From: Acheta domesticus | Lineage: Eukaryota > Arthropoda > Insecta > Orthoptera > Gryllidae | NCBI GenBank assembly: GCA_031308135.1 | Contig: JAHLJT010000631.1 | Location: 151,773,425 to 151,837,424 of the forward strand | DNA length: 64,000 bases | Direction of reading: 5' to 3' | In this document: positions 1-11,640 of the stretch, one piece after another | Position numbering within the stretch: position 1 is the first letter of the stretch | Layout of the letters: the number at the start of each line of letters is the position of its first letter | Made by a program: the position numbers and the translations under genes | Notes under the pieces: generated by a model | The model's input: only the letters and a program-made list of their open reading frames with translations | Databases searched by the model: none | Told to the model about the DNA's origin: nothing

Positions 1-470
1 CCTAGAACTACGAAATTGAAGATAGAGATTTTTCCTTAAAATAATTGGTTGTATAAAGTGAATTCTTTTATTAAGATGGTGTACATTTTTTTGAAAATTG
101 TAGTAGTTTTTGGGCAATATTGCGCGCAATATTTGAAATTTTAAAAAATTACAAAAAACTGATTTTCTCAAAAACAGCTCCAAATTGTTTTAACGCTTAA
201 AAGCCTTCTTAAAAATTTCTTAAAATTTTTCAGTTAAAATTGCTCTTTAGGACGATATTTTATTTTTCTTTCATATTTTTAAAGGAATATTTCGGTTCTA
301 CTATTAGAAAACTGAAAAGTTGAGAAAATGTCAAAAAACATACACTGCATTGTAGGGAAATTTTTATTAAGCTTTGCGGATTCCTTTAAAAGACATACAT
401 CAATACTTTGAGAATACACATTGAAAACTTAAATGTAAAAACGCGAGAAAGTAAAAATAGTATTAATATT
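1..470 (-). repeat. Family R repeat fragment, cut by window edge
   Basis: This AT-rich non-coding sequence matches the copy at 19,550-19,760 in the same orientation. Shared pieces are the 'aaattgaagatagagat' phrase, the 'gcgcaatatt' phrase and the 'tctcaaaaac.gctcc' phrase. Family R is a dispersed repeat recognised here by internal comparison; it has no ORF. The left part of the copy lies outside the window, and the right boundary is approximate because similarity fades after ~330. The stretch from 470 to 825 shows nothing I can name. Confidence 0.6.
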
Positions 471-825
471 GGCAGTGGAAGTTTGCTTGCACTCTATTGT
501 TCATGATATCTTAAACTGCACAATATTATAATTTAATGTATTTTATAATATACTTATTATATTATATATTCTATTATATGGTAAATTCATCAGCACATTT
601 AGTAGCTCGGGAACTAGCCACTAGAAAGGTTTCCAAGCAACAAAATGTGCTGGTGAACTTCAAATGCATGGGCGTTTCGTCTAGGTGTACAAAGTTACAT
701 TTAATTTAATTGCAATTATTCAATTACCTTGCAATATATTTTTCATTAGTATTAATTTTCCACTTGAAATTAATGATTTTCGAGCAAATTATGGACAGTA
801 CAAACGAGACTGTTACTAAATGTAT

Positions 826-2252
826 GTACCGTTCTCGACACATAAAATGGGTAACGGCCAAATTCAGAAGTGCCCGTCTTTCCGCGCATTCTGGCACACT
901 GTACGGACGATAACGCCATCTGGTTCTTTCATAGTTAACTATTACAAAAGAACACTCGGAACCAACTGCCAACGACTGAGAAGCTGATAGGCTAGATTTC
1001 CCGTAATCATGATCTCTAGTTTGAACGTTCTCTATGATTCGCGTGTTTATCCGAATGATTGAGAGTATTGGCGTAGAAGGCACAGGGGGCGGGGATAGTC
1101 TCCATCGCGTCGTCATGCGAGCCATTCGATCGTCTACAAGAAATATATCAATAAAGATAATATCATACAATATGACATAAAAAGTTCAACACATGCAATA
1201 GAATTAGTGGATTTGAAAAGGAAATTTGGAAATATTTAATTCTGATTTACTTGCAAAAAAATCAATTGAATATCCCCTCTTTTAACGCAAAACAACTTAC
1301 GTACGTGTATGAATATTACGGATCCGAGACGAAGAAATGAAGTGTGCGAAGGCGGCTGCAGAATCGGAAAAATAATTGGGAGTTGGAAGTTTTGGCGAAG
1401 TAATAGTGTTCCAATATCAGTGTTTACGAAATTTAAGGTTTTTGCAATAATTAAACTAGGTATTCAGTAATAATTTTGCATCACTTGTCAAAATTGTTAG
1501 TTTGCAATATTCACCTCAAAGACAATTTGAGGACCCTTCCTCCGTATAGCGCAAATTTCGGAATTGTTTACAAAATTGTTAATTGTTGAAAAATTGTTAA
1601 TTTGCAGTTTTCGGTTCTGGAATATAAGAGACCCCTTCCCTCTTCAGAACTGCAAAATTTGGAAATTGTTCATAAATTTACAAATTTTGCGAAATTATTT
1701 TATTGTCTTTTCTAAACTGCCTTTGAAGGAGATGCAAAATTCCGCAATCCAATCGGCGCTACCGCCTTTCGTTTTCGAGATATGTAATTGTTTCTAAGAA
1801 TTTAGCATGTCATGACAACTCCCATTTCTTTGGAAGTCAGTGGCAGTTCTCTCACAAATCTACCCTTCAAGCTGTTTCCCAAATGCAACGTGCATTGAAC
1901 GACACTCTTTTCTCATGCGACCCTGACACCAGAATGGTATTTGAAACTACCTTCAGAACGCAAGTCGATTGCTTTGCGGAATGGAAACATGGGTTGTTAC
2001 AAATGTTCTCTAAATACGTAAATGCCAAGAAGGTCATCTTATGAGAACACACAAATTCTCTGTGCATATGAATGAATCAGTCATTTCAACAGCGGAGCCA
2101 CTACCTTATAATAGTAATAACATCCACAATTTCGTTAATTAATTGTGTTATTTAAATGCAGCCCGTGTTCAACCCATGCAGAAAAGCAAACATTAATAGT
2201 ATCATTTAAACTAAATATAACCATTGTTAGGATGATTACTTTCAGAATAATT
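826..2252 (+). repeat. Left arm of a large inverted repeat (partner 12,792-15,116)
   Basis: The sequence is the reverse complement of 12,792-15,116 apart from point differences, small indels and an 885-bp block present only in the right arm. Anchors: 'gggtaacggccaaattcaga' at ~849 matches inverted near 15,095; 'gccaagaaggtcatctt' at ~2,025 matches at ~13,880; 'gcagcccgtg' at ~2,158 matches at ~12,868. The minus strand carries an open frame of up to 148 codons (724-1170) also open in the other arm, but nothing in it resembles a known protein. The two arms span ~14.3 kb. They may be two independent insertions in opposite orientation, or the terminal inverted repeats of one very large decayed element. 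Confidence 0.85.
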
Positions 2253-4019
2253 GAACGACCAGAATCTTACGTTCTCTACCATTTGACTGAAACACCGGAT
2301 AGAGGACGGCGGAGAATGTGATTAAAAGGAAATAAATATTCTATATATTGATGTCGATATTTTGGGGAAAATGCATAACCTAACTCGTTGGGAGCCGAAT
2401 TTGATTCTCATAACAAAATTGTGGCTGTCACTTCACGCATAAGATCTTTAAAATCTATTCAAAATCTGCTCCAATTTTATTAATTGTTACCTAAATTTTA
2501 GTAAAATGCTTTTGCAATTATGATTTATGTTCGATAATTAGTAAATCCTCTCGAAATCGAAAATCTGATTTGATTTTTTGTGATCCTGACCTACACCACC
2601 AAAATTCAAACCATATTCTTTAATGAAATCTATTCTTCAACTTTAGAACTTTCTATTTTATAGTTTATAGTTTTTCAGAATATATTTTTCCGTAATTTGA
2701 ATATTTCGAGCATTTCATTCGAGTGTTACTATGTATTTGTAGTTCTTGTGTAATATTGTCTCCCCTCTAAATTGAAAAACTAGTGGTGGACATACTCTCT
2801 CGATTTCTTTATAACAATTACGTAATATAAAAATTCAAGTTAACCCCCAGCAAAAATTTCACAATTCCAACTGGATTGCATATATTGTCGCGGCCAATGA
2901 TGTCTCATCTCTTAATTAAAAATCGCGGCATTGATCCAAAAACATCGTTTTGGGAGTGTTTAGCACCCGCGAAATCACTCTCCGAACTGAGATTTGAATT
3001 TGAGAGCATAGGTTTCGAGATTTCATTACATAATCCAGCTGGTGATTTACTACAAGTAGTCTCACCAACTGTGGGCCACCCCTATAACTCCTTAACGACT
3101 TCCGATATCAAAATACAGTTTTCGCTCAACAATGTGGAGTCATGGAGCAAGTGAAATGGTGTACAGATATTGTTTGAAATACTTTTAGTTTTGGAGAAAT
3201 TAAATCAACTTTGATTTTTTTTAATTCGAACCATATCATCATATATATTATTAGTGTAAGGCAGTTTCGATTTAGAACTACTACGGATAAATTATGCGAC
3301 CGATTTCGCTCGGGAAGCATTTTTCTTGAAGCTCTTTTTTCATTGCGTCGGCCCTGGGAATAACTTTTTAAATTCTTTTATTATAACAATAAATATTTGA
3401 AATAAAATGAGCAGACGGGCAATCAGTGTGATTCGATGGTGATCATTGATTCTCTTCAGAATCGATTCTTGAATCGACGGGAACAGCGGCATGAGAAAGC
3501 ATGGCCGGCCCGGCCAGAGAGCAGTAGCATTACGCGGCGTGAAGCAAATATGACGTTGCACATTGGGACGAAAACTTATTGTACCGTGGCAGCATGCTTC
3601 AATACTTTGTAAATTCAAAGTATGTACGGATGAATTCACTTAGAATTTTACGTTTTGTATTACCAGTTTCACATTATATTTAACCATTTACTATTTCATG
3701 TTTTGAAACATTGCAGTTGCTGAATATTTTTCAGCAGCTTGCAAAAGCCACGAAAAATCCATTCGAGCGTGGCAATGAGCTTTGAAATTTGTGAATCCAA
3801 AATAGGTAGGAAAGGTACGTATTAATACAATTGGGATTTTATGTGTTATGGGTTTTATGTGTTACGTTCGCGCCTAACCAAACCTAACATAACCTAATTT
3901 TTTCAGTTGTATTTGTACAAGTAAATTTGTTTCAACTACGAAACCAAACTAATGTAAATAATTTATTCAAAGGAGTAACGGTGTTTCATTCCTTTTTTAT
4001 AAAGATAAAAAGTAACTTA
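2253..4019. other. AT-rich stretch without a recognisable gene
   Basis: Between the left arm and the degenerate repeats at 4 kb I see no coding homology. The longest open frame (2876-3154, + strand, 92 codons) has no motif or signal I recognise. It lies inside the interval bounded by the inverted arms. Confidence 0.5.
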
Positions 4020-4850
4020 TTGTATCCATAAATGTGCTTTTTGCACTATTTCCCCATTGATTTATTCTGTTGATTATGTGCATTTATTGCAATATTTTTT
4101 TCTTGATTGATTGGTTTTATTGATCTTTATTACATTAACATTTTCAGCTGTTGTCCATGTGAATTGGTTTCATCTACCAAACGTAACTAAAACATGTCTG
4201 TGCTGCAATAACGTTATCCAATAGTCTTACTATATAACTGAATTGTTATGATGTGTAACTTGTAGATAGATTGGCATGTATTTGTATACTGATATTGATG
4301 AATCATTTTCAGCAAAGTGCTAGGCCACTGACAAATTGTTTGTGTGGGAGTGCAGTATAACCTTTTTCAGCATTACATTTTTAAAGAAAGAAAAATAGTA
4401 ATTTACTTTACCCATAAGTGTATTTCTTTTAATATTTTCTCTGATCAATACTGAAAATTACTAATAAATTAAAAAATATCACAATGCTGTAACATTGGTG
4501 CTAATAATTTGTTAATATACAACTGAATTATTATGGTTGATCATTTGTAGATATATTCTATCTACAATGTAGTATCATTTGTAGAATTTGTATATTGATG
4601 TTGATGAATTATTTTTCAGCGACTTGCAAGGTCACTGACTAATTATTTATGTGTGGCTGTTTGTGGAGCTTTGGAAGTTCAAATTTGGAAGTTCAAAAGT
4701 ACGCGTTAATTAATGAATGAAATGATATAAAATTGTGTGTTATGATACAGTATATTATCATTGCTACAGTAACATTTGACACAAGTTTATTGTTAGGACA
4801 TAACTGAGTTGATATGATTTGTAATTTGTAGCTACAATGGCATGTAAGAG
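4020..4850 (+). repeat. Degenerate tandem repeat, unit about 290-380 bp
   Basis: Three imperfect units recur in order. Each has a 'taactgaatt.ttatga' phrase followed by 'ttgtagat' (about 4,237, 4,523 and 4,796). The first two continue with 'tgatgaat.attttcagc', a 'cttgcaaggtcac'-like phrase and 'actaattatttatgtg'. Another phrase, 'ccataa.tgt.tttttt', starts near 4,027 and 4,411. Spacing is irregular and divergence high, so this is an old array or successive duplications. It lies just upstream of the Helitron replicase fragment and could be its non-coding 5' part, but nothing shows this directly. Confidence 0.45.
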
Positions 4851-5059
4851 GCGATTGACTTTGAAAAGCTAACGTAAAAAAAGGAAGAAAGATCAAAACA
4901 ACAGAAACAGTCCTCCACGCCAAGTTAATGTGTTCAGAAGATCAGGGAAAGCAGATGTAGCAGTCTACAAATTAGTATACATAGTACAGCCAAACCGTAG
5001 TGTGAACAGGAAGGGTATGATGCACCAAACATATAACATGATGCACCAAAACGATAAAG

Positions 5060-6050
5060 ATGTCCAGAAGGTTTATTTTGAAGAAATGTCTGTATTTTTT
5101 GAGTGCTTTAACTAGAGACATTTTGCCTCCGAAAAAGCACAAGGCGGATTTATTAAGCCAAGCAAAATCTGATATTGTTTCCCCTATTGAGGTTCCTAAA
5201 CTCCTAGGAAAATTAATTACAAAAAATGATGAAAGATCAAAACATTACTTGAGTAATATTAGAAGTTATTTGTACTAATGTCCTAGCATTTGTCTCTGTG
5301 CAAGCAAATCGTTTAACATTTAAAAACCATAGGCCGTACTGTTACGCATTCAGTGATACCTGTACATCTCAATAATGTCAATCCTTTAAAGTATGCAAAT
5401 CTCTCTTTATTCGAGACTCGGACAATTCTTTACAGTTCAGAATAAATCAAGTTAGTAATAACGAATGCGAAGCAGATTTAATATTATTGATGGACAGGCT
5501 TCTCAATGTCAATCCGTATACCCAATTGTTTCAACATAAAGTTGATGTGAAACAAATTTGAAACAAACCTGTTCTAATTCTCTTCCTATTTACCATCTCA
5601 TTTTTTCTGCGGAATACTTTTGATAAAAGATATTACGATCTATCAACAACTGTAGAAATTGCTTCTGTATTTCTAAGTGACGATAGAGGTCCCTCCAACA
5701 ATATTTCTTTCACAATTCATTCTGAAGTATTTGGTCATCGAATGAAAATAATATCTGCTCTCGACTCGGATACTGAACCCATTTCTTATCCATTACTTTT
5801 TGTACGTAGAGAATCATTGCGGAAGCTTTGGATGAGTCTTGATTCTGTCCATACAACTTTGGTTTGTAATGTTGTTACTCAGTTGCAGTACTATTCTTAC
5901 CGCTTAGCAATAAGAGGTGGTTTTCAGCCCTTTGCCCAGTTCTGGAAGACTGTTCCAACAATATGTTGTAGATTCTTACATCAAAATTTTATCAAAAACA
6001 AAATAAACATAATATTTAGCATCCCTTATAACTTTTTAGGTGCAAAATAA
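5060..6050 (+). pseudogene. Decayed Helitron replicase fragment (Helitron-like N region)
   Basis: Two stretches read like the N-terminal part of Helitron Rep/helicase proteins. At 5,100-5,278 the frame ends in a 'SKHYLSNIRSY' phrase, like the family's '.F..NIR.YN' segment. From about 5,605 to 6,050 one frame runs 'RYYDLSTTVEIASVF', then 'SYPLLF', then 'QYYSYRLAIRGGFQPF'. These correspond in the same order to the family's 'YNLPT..EVA', 'YDPL.YPLLFP' and 'YYAYRL..R' segments. In between, homologous residues are scattered across frames with stops. No HUH nuclease motif or helicase domain follows; the relic ends near 6,050. Helitrons transpose by a rolling-circle mechanism. This copy is truncated, frameshifted and cannot be functional. 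I did not find a 5' TC or a 3' hairpin-CTRR end. Confidence 0.7.
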
Positions 6051-7094
6051 TTCTGTATGGTGTTGAATTCCATTATATTCTTAAGTGTTTTCCGAAAATA
6101 ATAAAATACGATGTGTAGAACAGTAATTGTGAATAGTTAAATAATTGAGTAATGTTTATTTAATATCTTCATGCATTTTGAGGACTATTAGTTAACATTT
6201 CACTTATAATACCAACATAGGCTCTTGCTTCTCTAGAGGAAATAAACATTTTTCCAGCTTGAAATTGAGTTGTTTCTGTGCCATTTCAGATAATCTCTCT
6301 GAATATTAATACCATGCATGCATACATTACAATAAAGAGGGAATGATTTAAACATATTTCAATATCGCGCATGGAACTACAAAATGTATCCCCCCTAAGA
6401 ACTACATTGTACATTGCAGAGCTAAAAAAGTGTATGACCTGCAATTGTCTCAAGTTAGATTTAATTTTATAAAATTAAGAGGAAAAATATTGTTTTGGGA
6501 ATACTATATTTTAGAGGATAGACAGTCCTGAGAGCTTAGACAATGGATGTGTTATTGTATCAATATAAATTTCAATACTTGCGTTGGTTACGTTTTCCAC
6601 TTTGATGTGCAACGTATCATGTACCGGTAAACTGAAATTGAAGTTTTATGATACATTTATTCATGTTTTAAACTGAATGGATTTAAAAAGTGGTTTCACA
6701 TGGATTTTATTCATAATTGCATAAGTTACGTTTTAACAATGAATACAATCACTTTAATGTAGTGGGCAAATAATAATGACTCACGTTCATTCATTACCAT
6801 ATATGTATGGTATATCGTAACAAATTCTTTACACGTAAAATTTTAATCACTCAAATAAATATAACTCACGTAAAATTTAATCACTCATATATCTAATATA
6901 TCAAGAAATTGTTTAAAAACCATATGATAAATGTATTTTCATTGAATTGCAAAGTCATTTTTTAAATTTTGTAAACCTTTCAATCCTTCATCTGAAAAAC
7001 ATGCTTACTTTTGCAAGTTTCTTTTCTTTACCTGATCGCTTACGGAATGGAGAAAAAGAAAACCGCTCATTTAATGAGCGGGTATACCTCTAGT
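6051..7094. other. AT-rich stretch, no feature recognised
   Basis: No coding homology, no clear repeat and no RNA gene seen. Local phrases such as 'taaaatttaatcactca' repeat within 6,835-6,890, a small tandem duplication. Confidence 0.5.
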
Positions 7095-7482
7095 ATTTTT
7101 CTTACTAGCAATAGATAAATCATAAAAAGGGGAATGCAATGATGTAACATATGTTCATATTTTGATAGTATTTTGTGTAATAAATTATACTTTCTGGCAA
7201 GAGATTGTAAATGAAACCTGCACTTTTTGCTGTAGCTGCTTGTCGCTATTGTCACTTTTCGTAAAGGCCTTCGCGGCCTCTCCTCGAAAAGAGCCGGCGC
7301 CGGGAATGCAACCTTCCTGAATGGCAACAGTTGCAAGAATTGACACAGGAAATCTCGTGCATTTAATTTAAAATCACTTGTCAGAAAGTATAATTTTGTG
7401 CTCAAAATACTATTAAAACAATAACATGTTACGTCATTGCACTCGTCTACTTATGATCTACCTCTCGCTAGTGAGAAAAAAT
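7095..7482. mobile_element. MITE-like element with ~110-125 bp terminal inverted repeats
   Basis: The sequence from 7,095 inward is the reverse complement of the sequence from 7,482 inward. Matching pieces are 'tttttcttactagc' against 'gctagtgagaaaaa', 'agataaatcataa' against 'ttatgatctacct', 'tgcaatgatgtaac' against 'gttacgtcattgca', and 'aaattatactttctg' against 'cagaaagtataattt'. The ~170-bp centre is not inverted and includes a short GC-rich patch (7,260-7,310). There is no transposase. Long inverted ends around a short spacer are typical of non-autonomous DNA transposons. I could not define a TSD, so the superfamily is open. The 112-codon minus-strand ORF here follows the inverted repeat and is not considered a gene. 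Confidence 0.65.
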
Positions 7483-7844
7483 CATGGTTCCATTTAAAAA
7501 ATGAAAGATGATTAATTTTCTCGAAAACTAAAAATTTTTCGGACAATATCCTTACGGTACATTACTTGCCCCATGATTCCGCATTGTTGGGCGAAAACTA
7601 CATTTCTATATCGGGAACCGTTTAGAAGTTACGGGGGAGGCCCTTAGTTGGTGGGACTGCCTGTATGCCAAACTTCGCAGTTTTTGAGCGTTTTCGTTGT
7701 CACATAAAAAGAAACTAGTGTTGCAACAGAATGTCACAGAGTTTCTCGTACTAGATCTCTTCTGATTTCTTTAATCTAGGCTAGTTTTTTGGTTTTACAT
7801 CACCTACTTTCTAGCTGTCATCCATGGCTGACATTATTTTATTT

Positions 7845-8373
7845 AACATTTTCTCAACTTTTCAGGCCATTTAAAATAGAAAAATGTGATATTAAGAATA
7901 TTACATAACTTAAACCTAATCCTATATCATAATTTTCTATTAAAAATTTTGATCCGTTTTTGAGAAAATTTTGAAAATGTTCGGAGGCTTCATGTAAAGT
8001 ACCCCCAAAAATTAATGAATGCTTTTCAAAATCGCAGGGCAACGCAAGCCAAATGGTCAGGGGTTTCTTCAATTTGGAAAAATCCTACGCATGGCTTAGG
8101 CGCTAGTGTTGTTCACATACACCGGACAGACGGACATTTTGCCGTCAATTGGTTTTTCGGTATCAAGGACCCACAACACATGTATTCTGGATAAACTACG
8201 TGTTAGAGGATTTTTTCTTAATTTAGCTCAGGATTTATTCACTTTTTCGTGATCGTGGCCTAAAAATGACTTTTTTTTCAGAAAATCCGCCGTTTTCTCG
8301 TGCAGCATTACATAACTTTCCCTACACTACATATATAATTTGTATATACGTACGTATACGGGAAAGTAAAAAT
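7845..8373 (+). repeat. Family R repeat copy with terminal hairpin
   Basis: This copy shows the full right half of family R: 'ggcttcatgtaaagt', 'cccccaaaa', 'ggcgctagtgttgttcaca', 'ggacagacggacattttgcc', 'tttttcggtatcaaggaccc', 'tacgtgttagaggatttttt', and 'gcagcattacataactttcc'. It ends in an imperfect palindrome (8,320-8,366) running from 'actttccctacactac' to 'gtatacgggaaagt', followed by 'aaaaat'. The same end is found at 18,578, 33,364 and 56,900. It is non-coding. The region 7,490-7,844 may be a more diverged upstream part of the same copy. Confidence 0.75.
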
Positions 8374-8949
8374 AATAAAAAAGGAGAAAAGAAATAACAT
8401 AGTGATGAAAATGAAAAGGATTCACGACAAGGAAACCCAGCCACATACAAAGAGAAAAAACAAAAAACATCCTGGAAACCGTAGTTGGGGATATAAACTT
8501 TGTTGACGCATTCTTTATTAGAGAAAATAAAACAGGAAGAATAATGAGATAAAATGTCAATCACGAGAACAAGAATAAATTAAAAGATAAAGACACTTAT
8601 ATAGAAAATAATCTCACAAGACAGGAAAGAGTGATCTATGCTGCACTCTGGCAAGTAGCAATACAAGAAAGAGAAGAGGGGGAAATAATGAAGATCGGCT
8701 ATAAAAAATAGAAATAAATTTAAAATGGGAGTATTGGGACAACACCACGAAAAAAACCTCAAAAAACTAAGAAATAGTTCATGGACAAAAAGCATCACCG
8801 CTAAACAACACACGACTGCATCCAAGACACCATATAATAAAGAACAATACGTGAAAAAACAAAAAAGAAACAATCAAAGATATGTATTACAATAGCAATG
8901 TCAGGACATTGCTGTGTGGGGAGAGAAAAATGGAACTCATTCACGCTTC
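8374..8949 (+). pseudogene. LINE scrap spanning an ORF1 end / endonuclease start
   Basis: In the + frame at 8,600-8,710 a basic, Glu/Arg-rich stretch reads 'LTRQERVIYAALWQVAIQER', then 'IGYKK', and shifts frame into 'IEINLKWEYWD'. This resembles the pre-endonuclease segment of some arthropod non-LTR elements. At 8,880-8,945 another frame reads 'NVRTLLCGERKMELI', similar to the 'WNVRTL...GK..EL' start of AP-type endonucleases. Stops and frame changes make it non-functional. The minus-strand ORFs over this region are the complement of an A-rich + strand and are not genes. The block is bordered by a 32-bp direct repeat. Confidence 0.45.
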
Positions 8950-8981
8950 GTATATACGTATGTATACGGGAAAGTAAAAAT
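8950..8981 (+). repeat. 32-bp direct repeat of the family R terminus (other copy 8,342-8,373)
   Basis: Positions 8,342-8,373 and 8,950-8,981 are identical except for one base (tacgtacg versus tacgtatg). They border the LINE scrap exactly. This could be a long TSD made when the scrap inserted at the very end of the family R copy, or a recombination product. Confidence 0.85.
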
Positions 8982-10734
8982 CCACTAATTTACAAAATTA
9001 TACTTTTGTCTTGACAATGTTATGCATGAAACGGGCAAAATTCGTGATAGCGAACAAGGAATTCTAAAAAAAATTGTAATTGACGTGCGGCATTGAAATA
9101 ACACGATTTTATTGTAGTAAAATAAATAACACGATTTTAAATCGGAAACATAATGAATTTTAAAATATTGTACTGTTATTTTCTTTTTTCCACAAACAAA
9201 ACTGTTTGTATGTCTTAGAATACAAAAAGGACAATGGAATTGCGGTCTTAATACTTTGGATACCTCGAAGTTACATACTTCGGATAGAGAGTCTTTTAGT
9301 AATCTTGTAATCGTACGTCGTAAGAAATCTTGCAGAATTTTAGCGATATATCGACAACAAATAGGACGTTTTTTGTGTCTGTGAGTAATTCACTAAAACC
9401 CGTCTTGACTTTTCCTCTTTTGCCTTGATATGAGTTATATTCCTACTATGTATATTGTTTGTCTCCTTTACTTAGAAAGAAACAAAATAATTTCTATTAA
9501 TTTCAAAATAATTTCTATATAATGCATGCACTGTCTCACAAACGCTTTTCATAGAGAATGTGAATAAAGATGATAGGAATTGCTGGTGATCAGCAATTAC
9601 AATTATTCTTACTGTGTCAATACTTCGAATTTGCAATCTCTACTTTGAAATTAACAAGTTTTCCAGAAGGTAGTTCTGATGAATATTTATGGTACGTCTT
9701 TTAGTTGTGTGTTGAAATTTCATAGCTTTAAAGTAAAATAAAATAAATTTCAAAATTCAATTTGTCGAAAAATTTTTGAAGGTGGAAATGTTTTTGGACA
9801 TTGATTTCAAATGTATGCAGAAATATATTTTGTGTCTTCTATTTTTTAAAAGACAACAAAGATAATACAGATTTTGAGTAAAAAAATTAATAGAAATTTT
9901 TTTGATATCCAGAAAATATTTTTACCAAAAATTAACGCAAAAATGACTGCTTCCACTTATACACCGGGCGACAATGTTAGTGATATATCTTTGCTTGATT
10001 CGATATTATAGTTCAGAAAAGAGTTGAATAAAATCATTTTTCTTGAGAGGGATTATCGATTTTCTCTCATAAGCCTCAAGCTAGCACTGACTTGCCAATT
10101 TTCCTGGGGAAGCACTTTCGACTCCGGGTGAAATCAGATAAGGGGCTATATAGCGTTGCCAAGGAAAAATCAATATTTTCACTCACGCCAAAGCAAACTG
10201 AAATATTCGTATTTCCTATTCATTCTTCTATTCATTCATTCTCAGAATAGCAAAGCCACATAAGAGTTAATTATCTCATTAGTGAAAGACCTGTCTACTT
10301 CAGAGACGCTAAAATTTTGCTTTTTAGAAATAAAAGTTTAATACTCGCAGTATCGCAGTTTGAAATTACAGCAACTCGCTATTTTTCCAGCTTTACTTGT
10401 TATATAAATTCCTATTTCTGAGATAAAAGCTAACTTTTCTAGTTATACTCCAAAATAGCACGATTTTCTCGTATTTGTTAGTCTCTTAATACTTTTAGTC
10501 TGAATTAGCTTTTCGTTTTTTTTTCACCCTCTTCACAGCAACTATTTATTGGTGCCTTTAACATATTTTTACTTTTTCATACTTATTTCGTTACAAGAGA
10601 AAGTTTGTAATCGTATGCCGGTGAATTTTCATCAAAAAACTCTTATTGCCAAGTCCTGTTAACGAAAAACTGAGTAAATCGTGTTTGTTTACGAGAAAAT
10701 AGCAAATTATTTCTTCTAACACGTTGTGTAAGGG
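8982..10734. other. AT-rich stretch, mostly featureless
   Basis: No coding homology or RNA gene. Only short phrases recall family R, for example 'gccggtgaattttcatca' near 10,618 in reverse orientation. A 30-bp local duplication containing 'aataacacgatttta' lies at 9,095-9,140. Confidence 0.45.
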
Positions 10735-10850
10735 AACGTCCATAAATTACGAAACGGTAAAGGGGGAGGGGGTCTGAGCCTGTGTTACTCTGCGTTACAT
10801 GGGGGTAAGGGGATATTAATTGTTACGTAACATAATTTTTTTTAATTTTT
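10735..10850 (+). repeat. Short repeat with 'cgtccataaattacg' start
   Basis: The phrases 'gtccataaattacgaaac', 'aagggggagggggtct' and 'gttacgtaacataatttttt' are typical of a small DNA-transposon-derived repeat common in arthropod genomes. I recognise the pattern from general knowledge only. Borders and class are uncertain. Confidence 0.35.
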
Positions 10851-10929
10851 CAATATTTGCTGAAATGATTCCTTTTTTGAGTCATGTATTAAAACATTAA
10901 AATATTAACACATATAACAATAAAAATGA

Positions 10930-11640
10930 ATTTCGACGGCAAAATGTCAGTCTGTCTGTGTGTCTGTCCGTTCGTCCATCTTGGTTAATACTAGCGCCTA
11001 AACTGTACTTCCGATTTTCTTCAAAATTGATATTCCTCGATCGATTTAAATGATTTCGAGGCCCTCTGAGTTTGCCAGAAACATTTTGATTTTGGAAGTT
11101 CTTTGTAAATATTTTAAAATTTTCTCAAAATGACTCCCAAAATTTTGATTAAACTTTGGCCTCGAATAGCGTAAAGAACGCCTAAGTGAAGAATATTAAA
11201 TTAAAATTAGTTCATTTCATTTTACTCAGTGAATATAGCACTATCCATGCAAAACATTAAAGAACACAATATTGATGCAGTTTTGAGAAAATCTTAAATT
11301 TAATATTATTTAATGTCGCTCATATTTCAATCAAGATTGTGCAAAAACAAGTAATATATTCAGAAAAGTTTACATGATATTTTATAAAGAACTGATTGTC
11401 AAGAACTAATTTCACGTGAAGAAAAAATCGCGTCAACTAAATCACTACAATATTTAAAGAATTATTTTCAAATTGCAGGATCTCGAGTCGGGCCACATCA
11501 ATAATGCAATGTTTTTAGCAAACATTCTACGAATAGTTTAGGCACTAGTGTGTTCACAGAACGACAAGTGGACCGATGGACGGACGTTTCCAGAAAAAAC
11601 AGTTTTCGTATCAGATGACCCCAAAACGTGCACCTCCATT
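10930..11640. repeat. Family R fragments in both orientations
   Basis: 10,930-11,200 carries the reverse form: 'gtccgttcgtcca', 'tagcgcctaaactg', 'ttcaaaattgatattcc', 'gatcgatttaaatga', 'ttttctcaaaatgactcc' and 'ttaaactttggcctcgaata'. 11,460-11,620 carries the forward form: 'gtttaggcactagtgtgttc' and 'ggaccgatggacggacgttt'. The two face away from each other with ~250 bp of related AT-rich sequence between. No ends are preserved. Confidence 0.55.

Noticed and set aside
2876..3154. 92-codon ORF as a host exon
   Set aside because: No recognisable motif, no convincing splice context, no second copy; insufficient support.
8322..8873. Hydrophobic, membrane-like minus-strand ORFs
   Set aside because: The opposite strand is A-rich and carries a LINE-like reading; the Phe/Leu-rich proteins are its complement.
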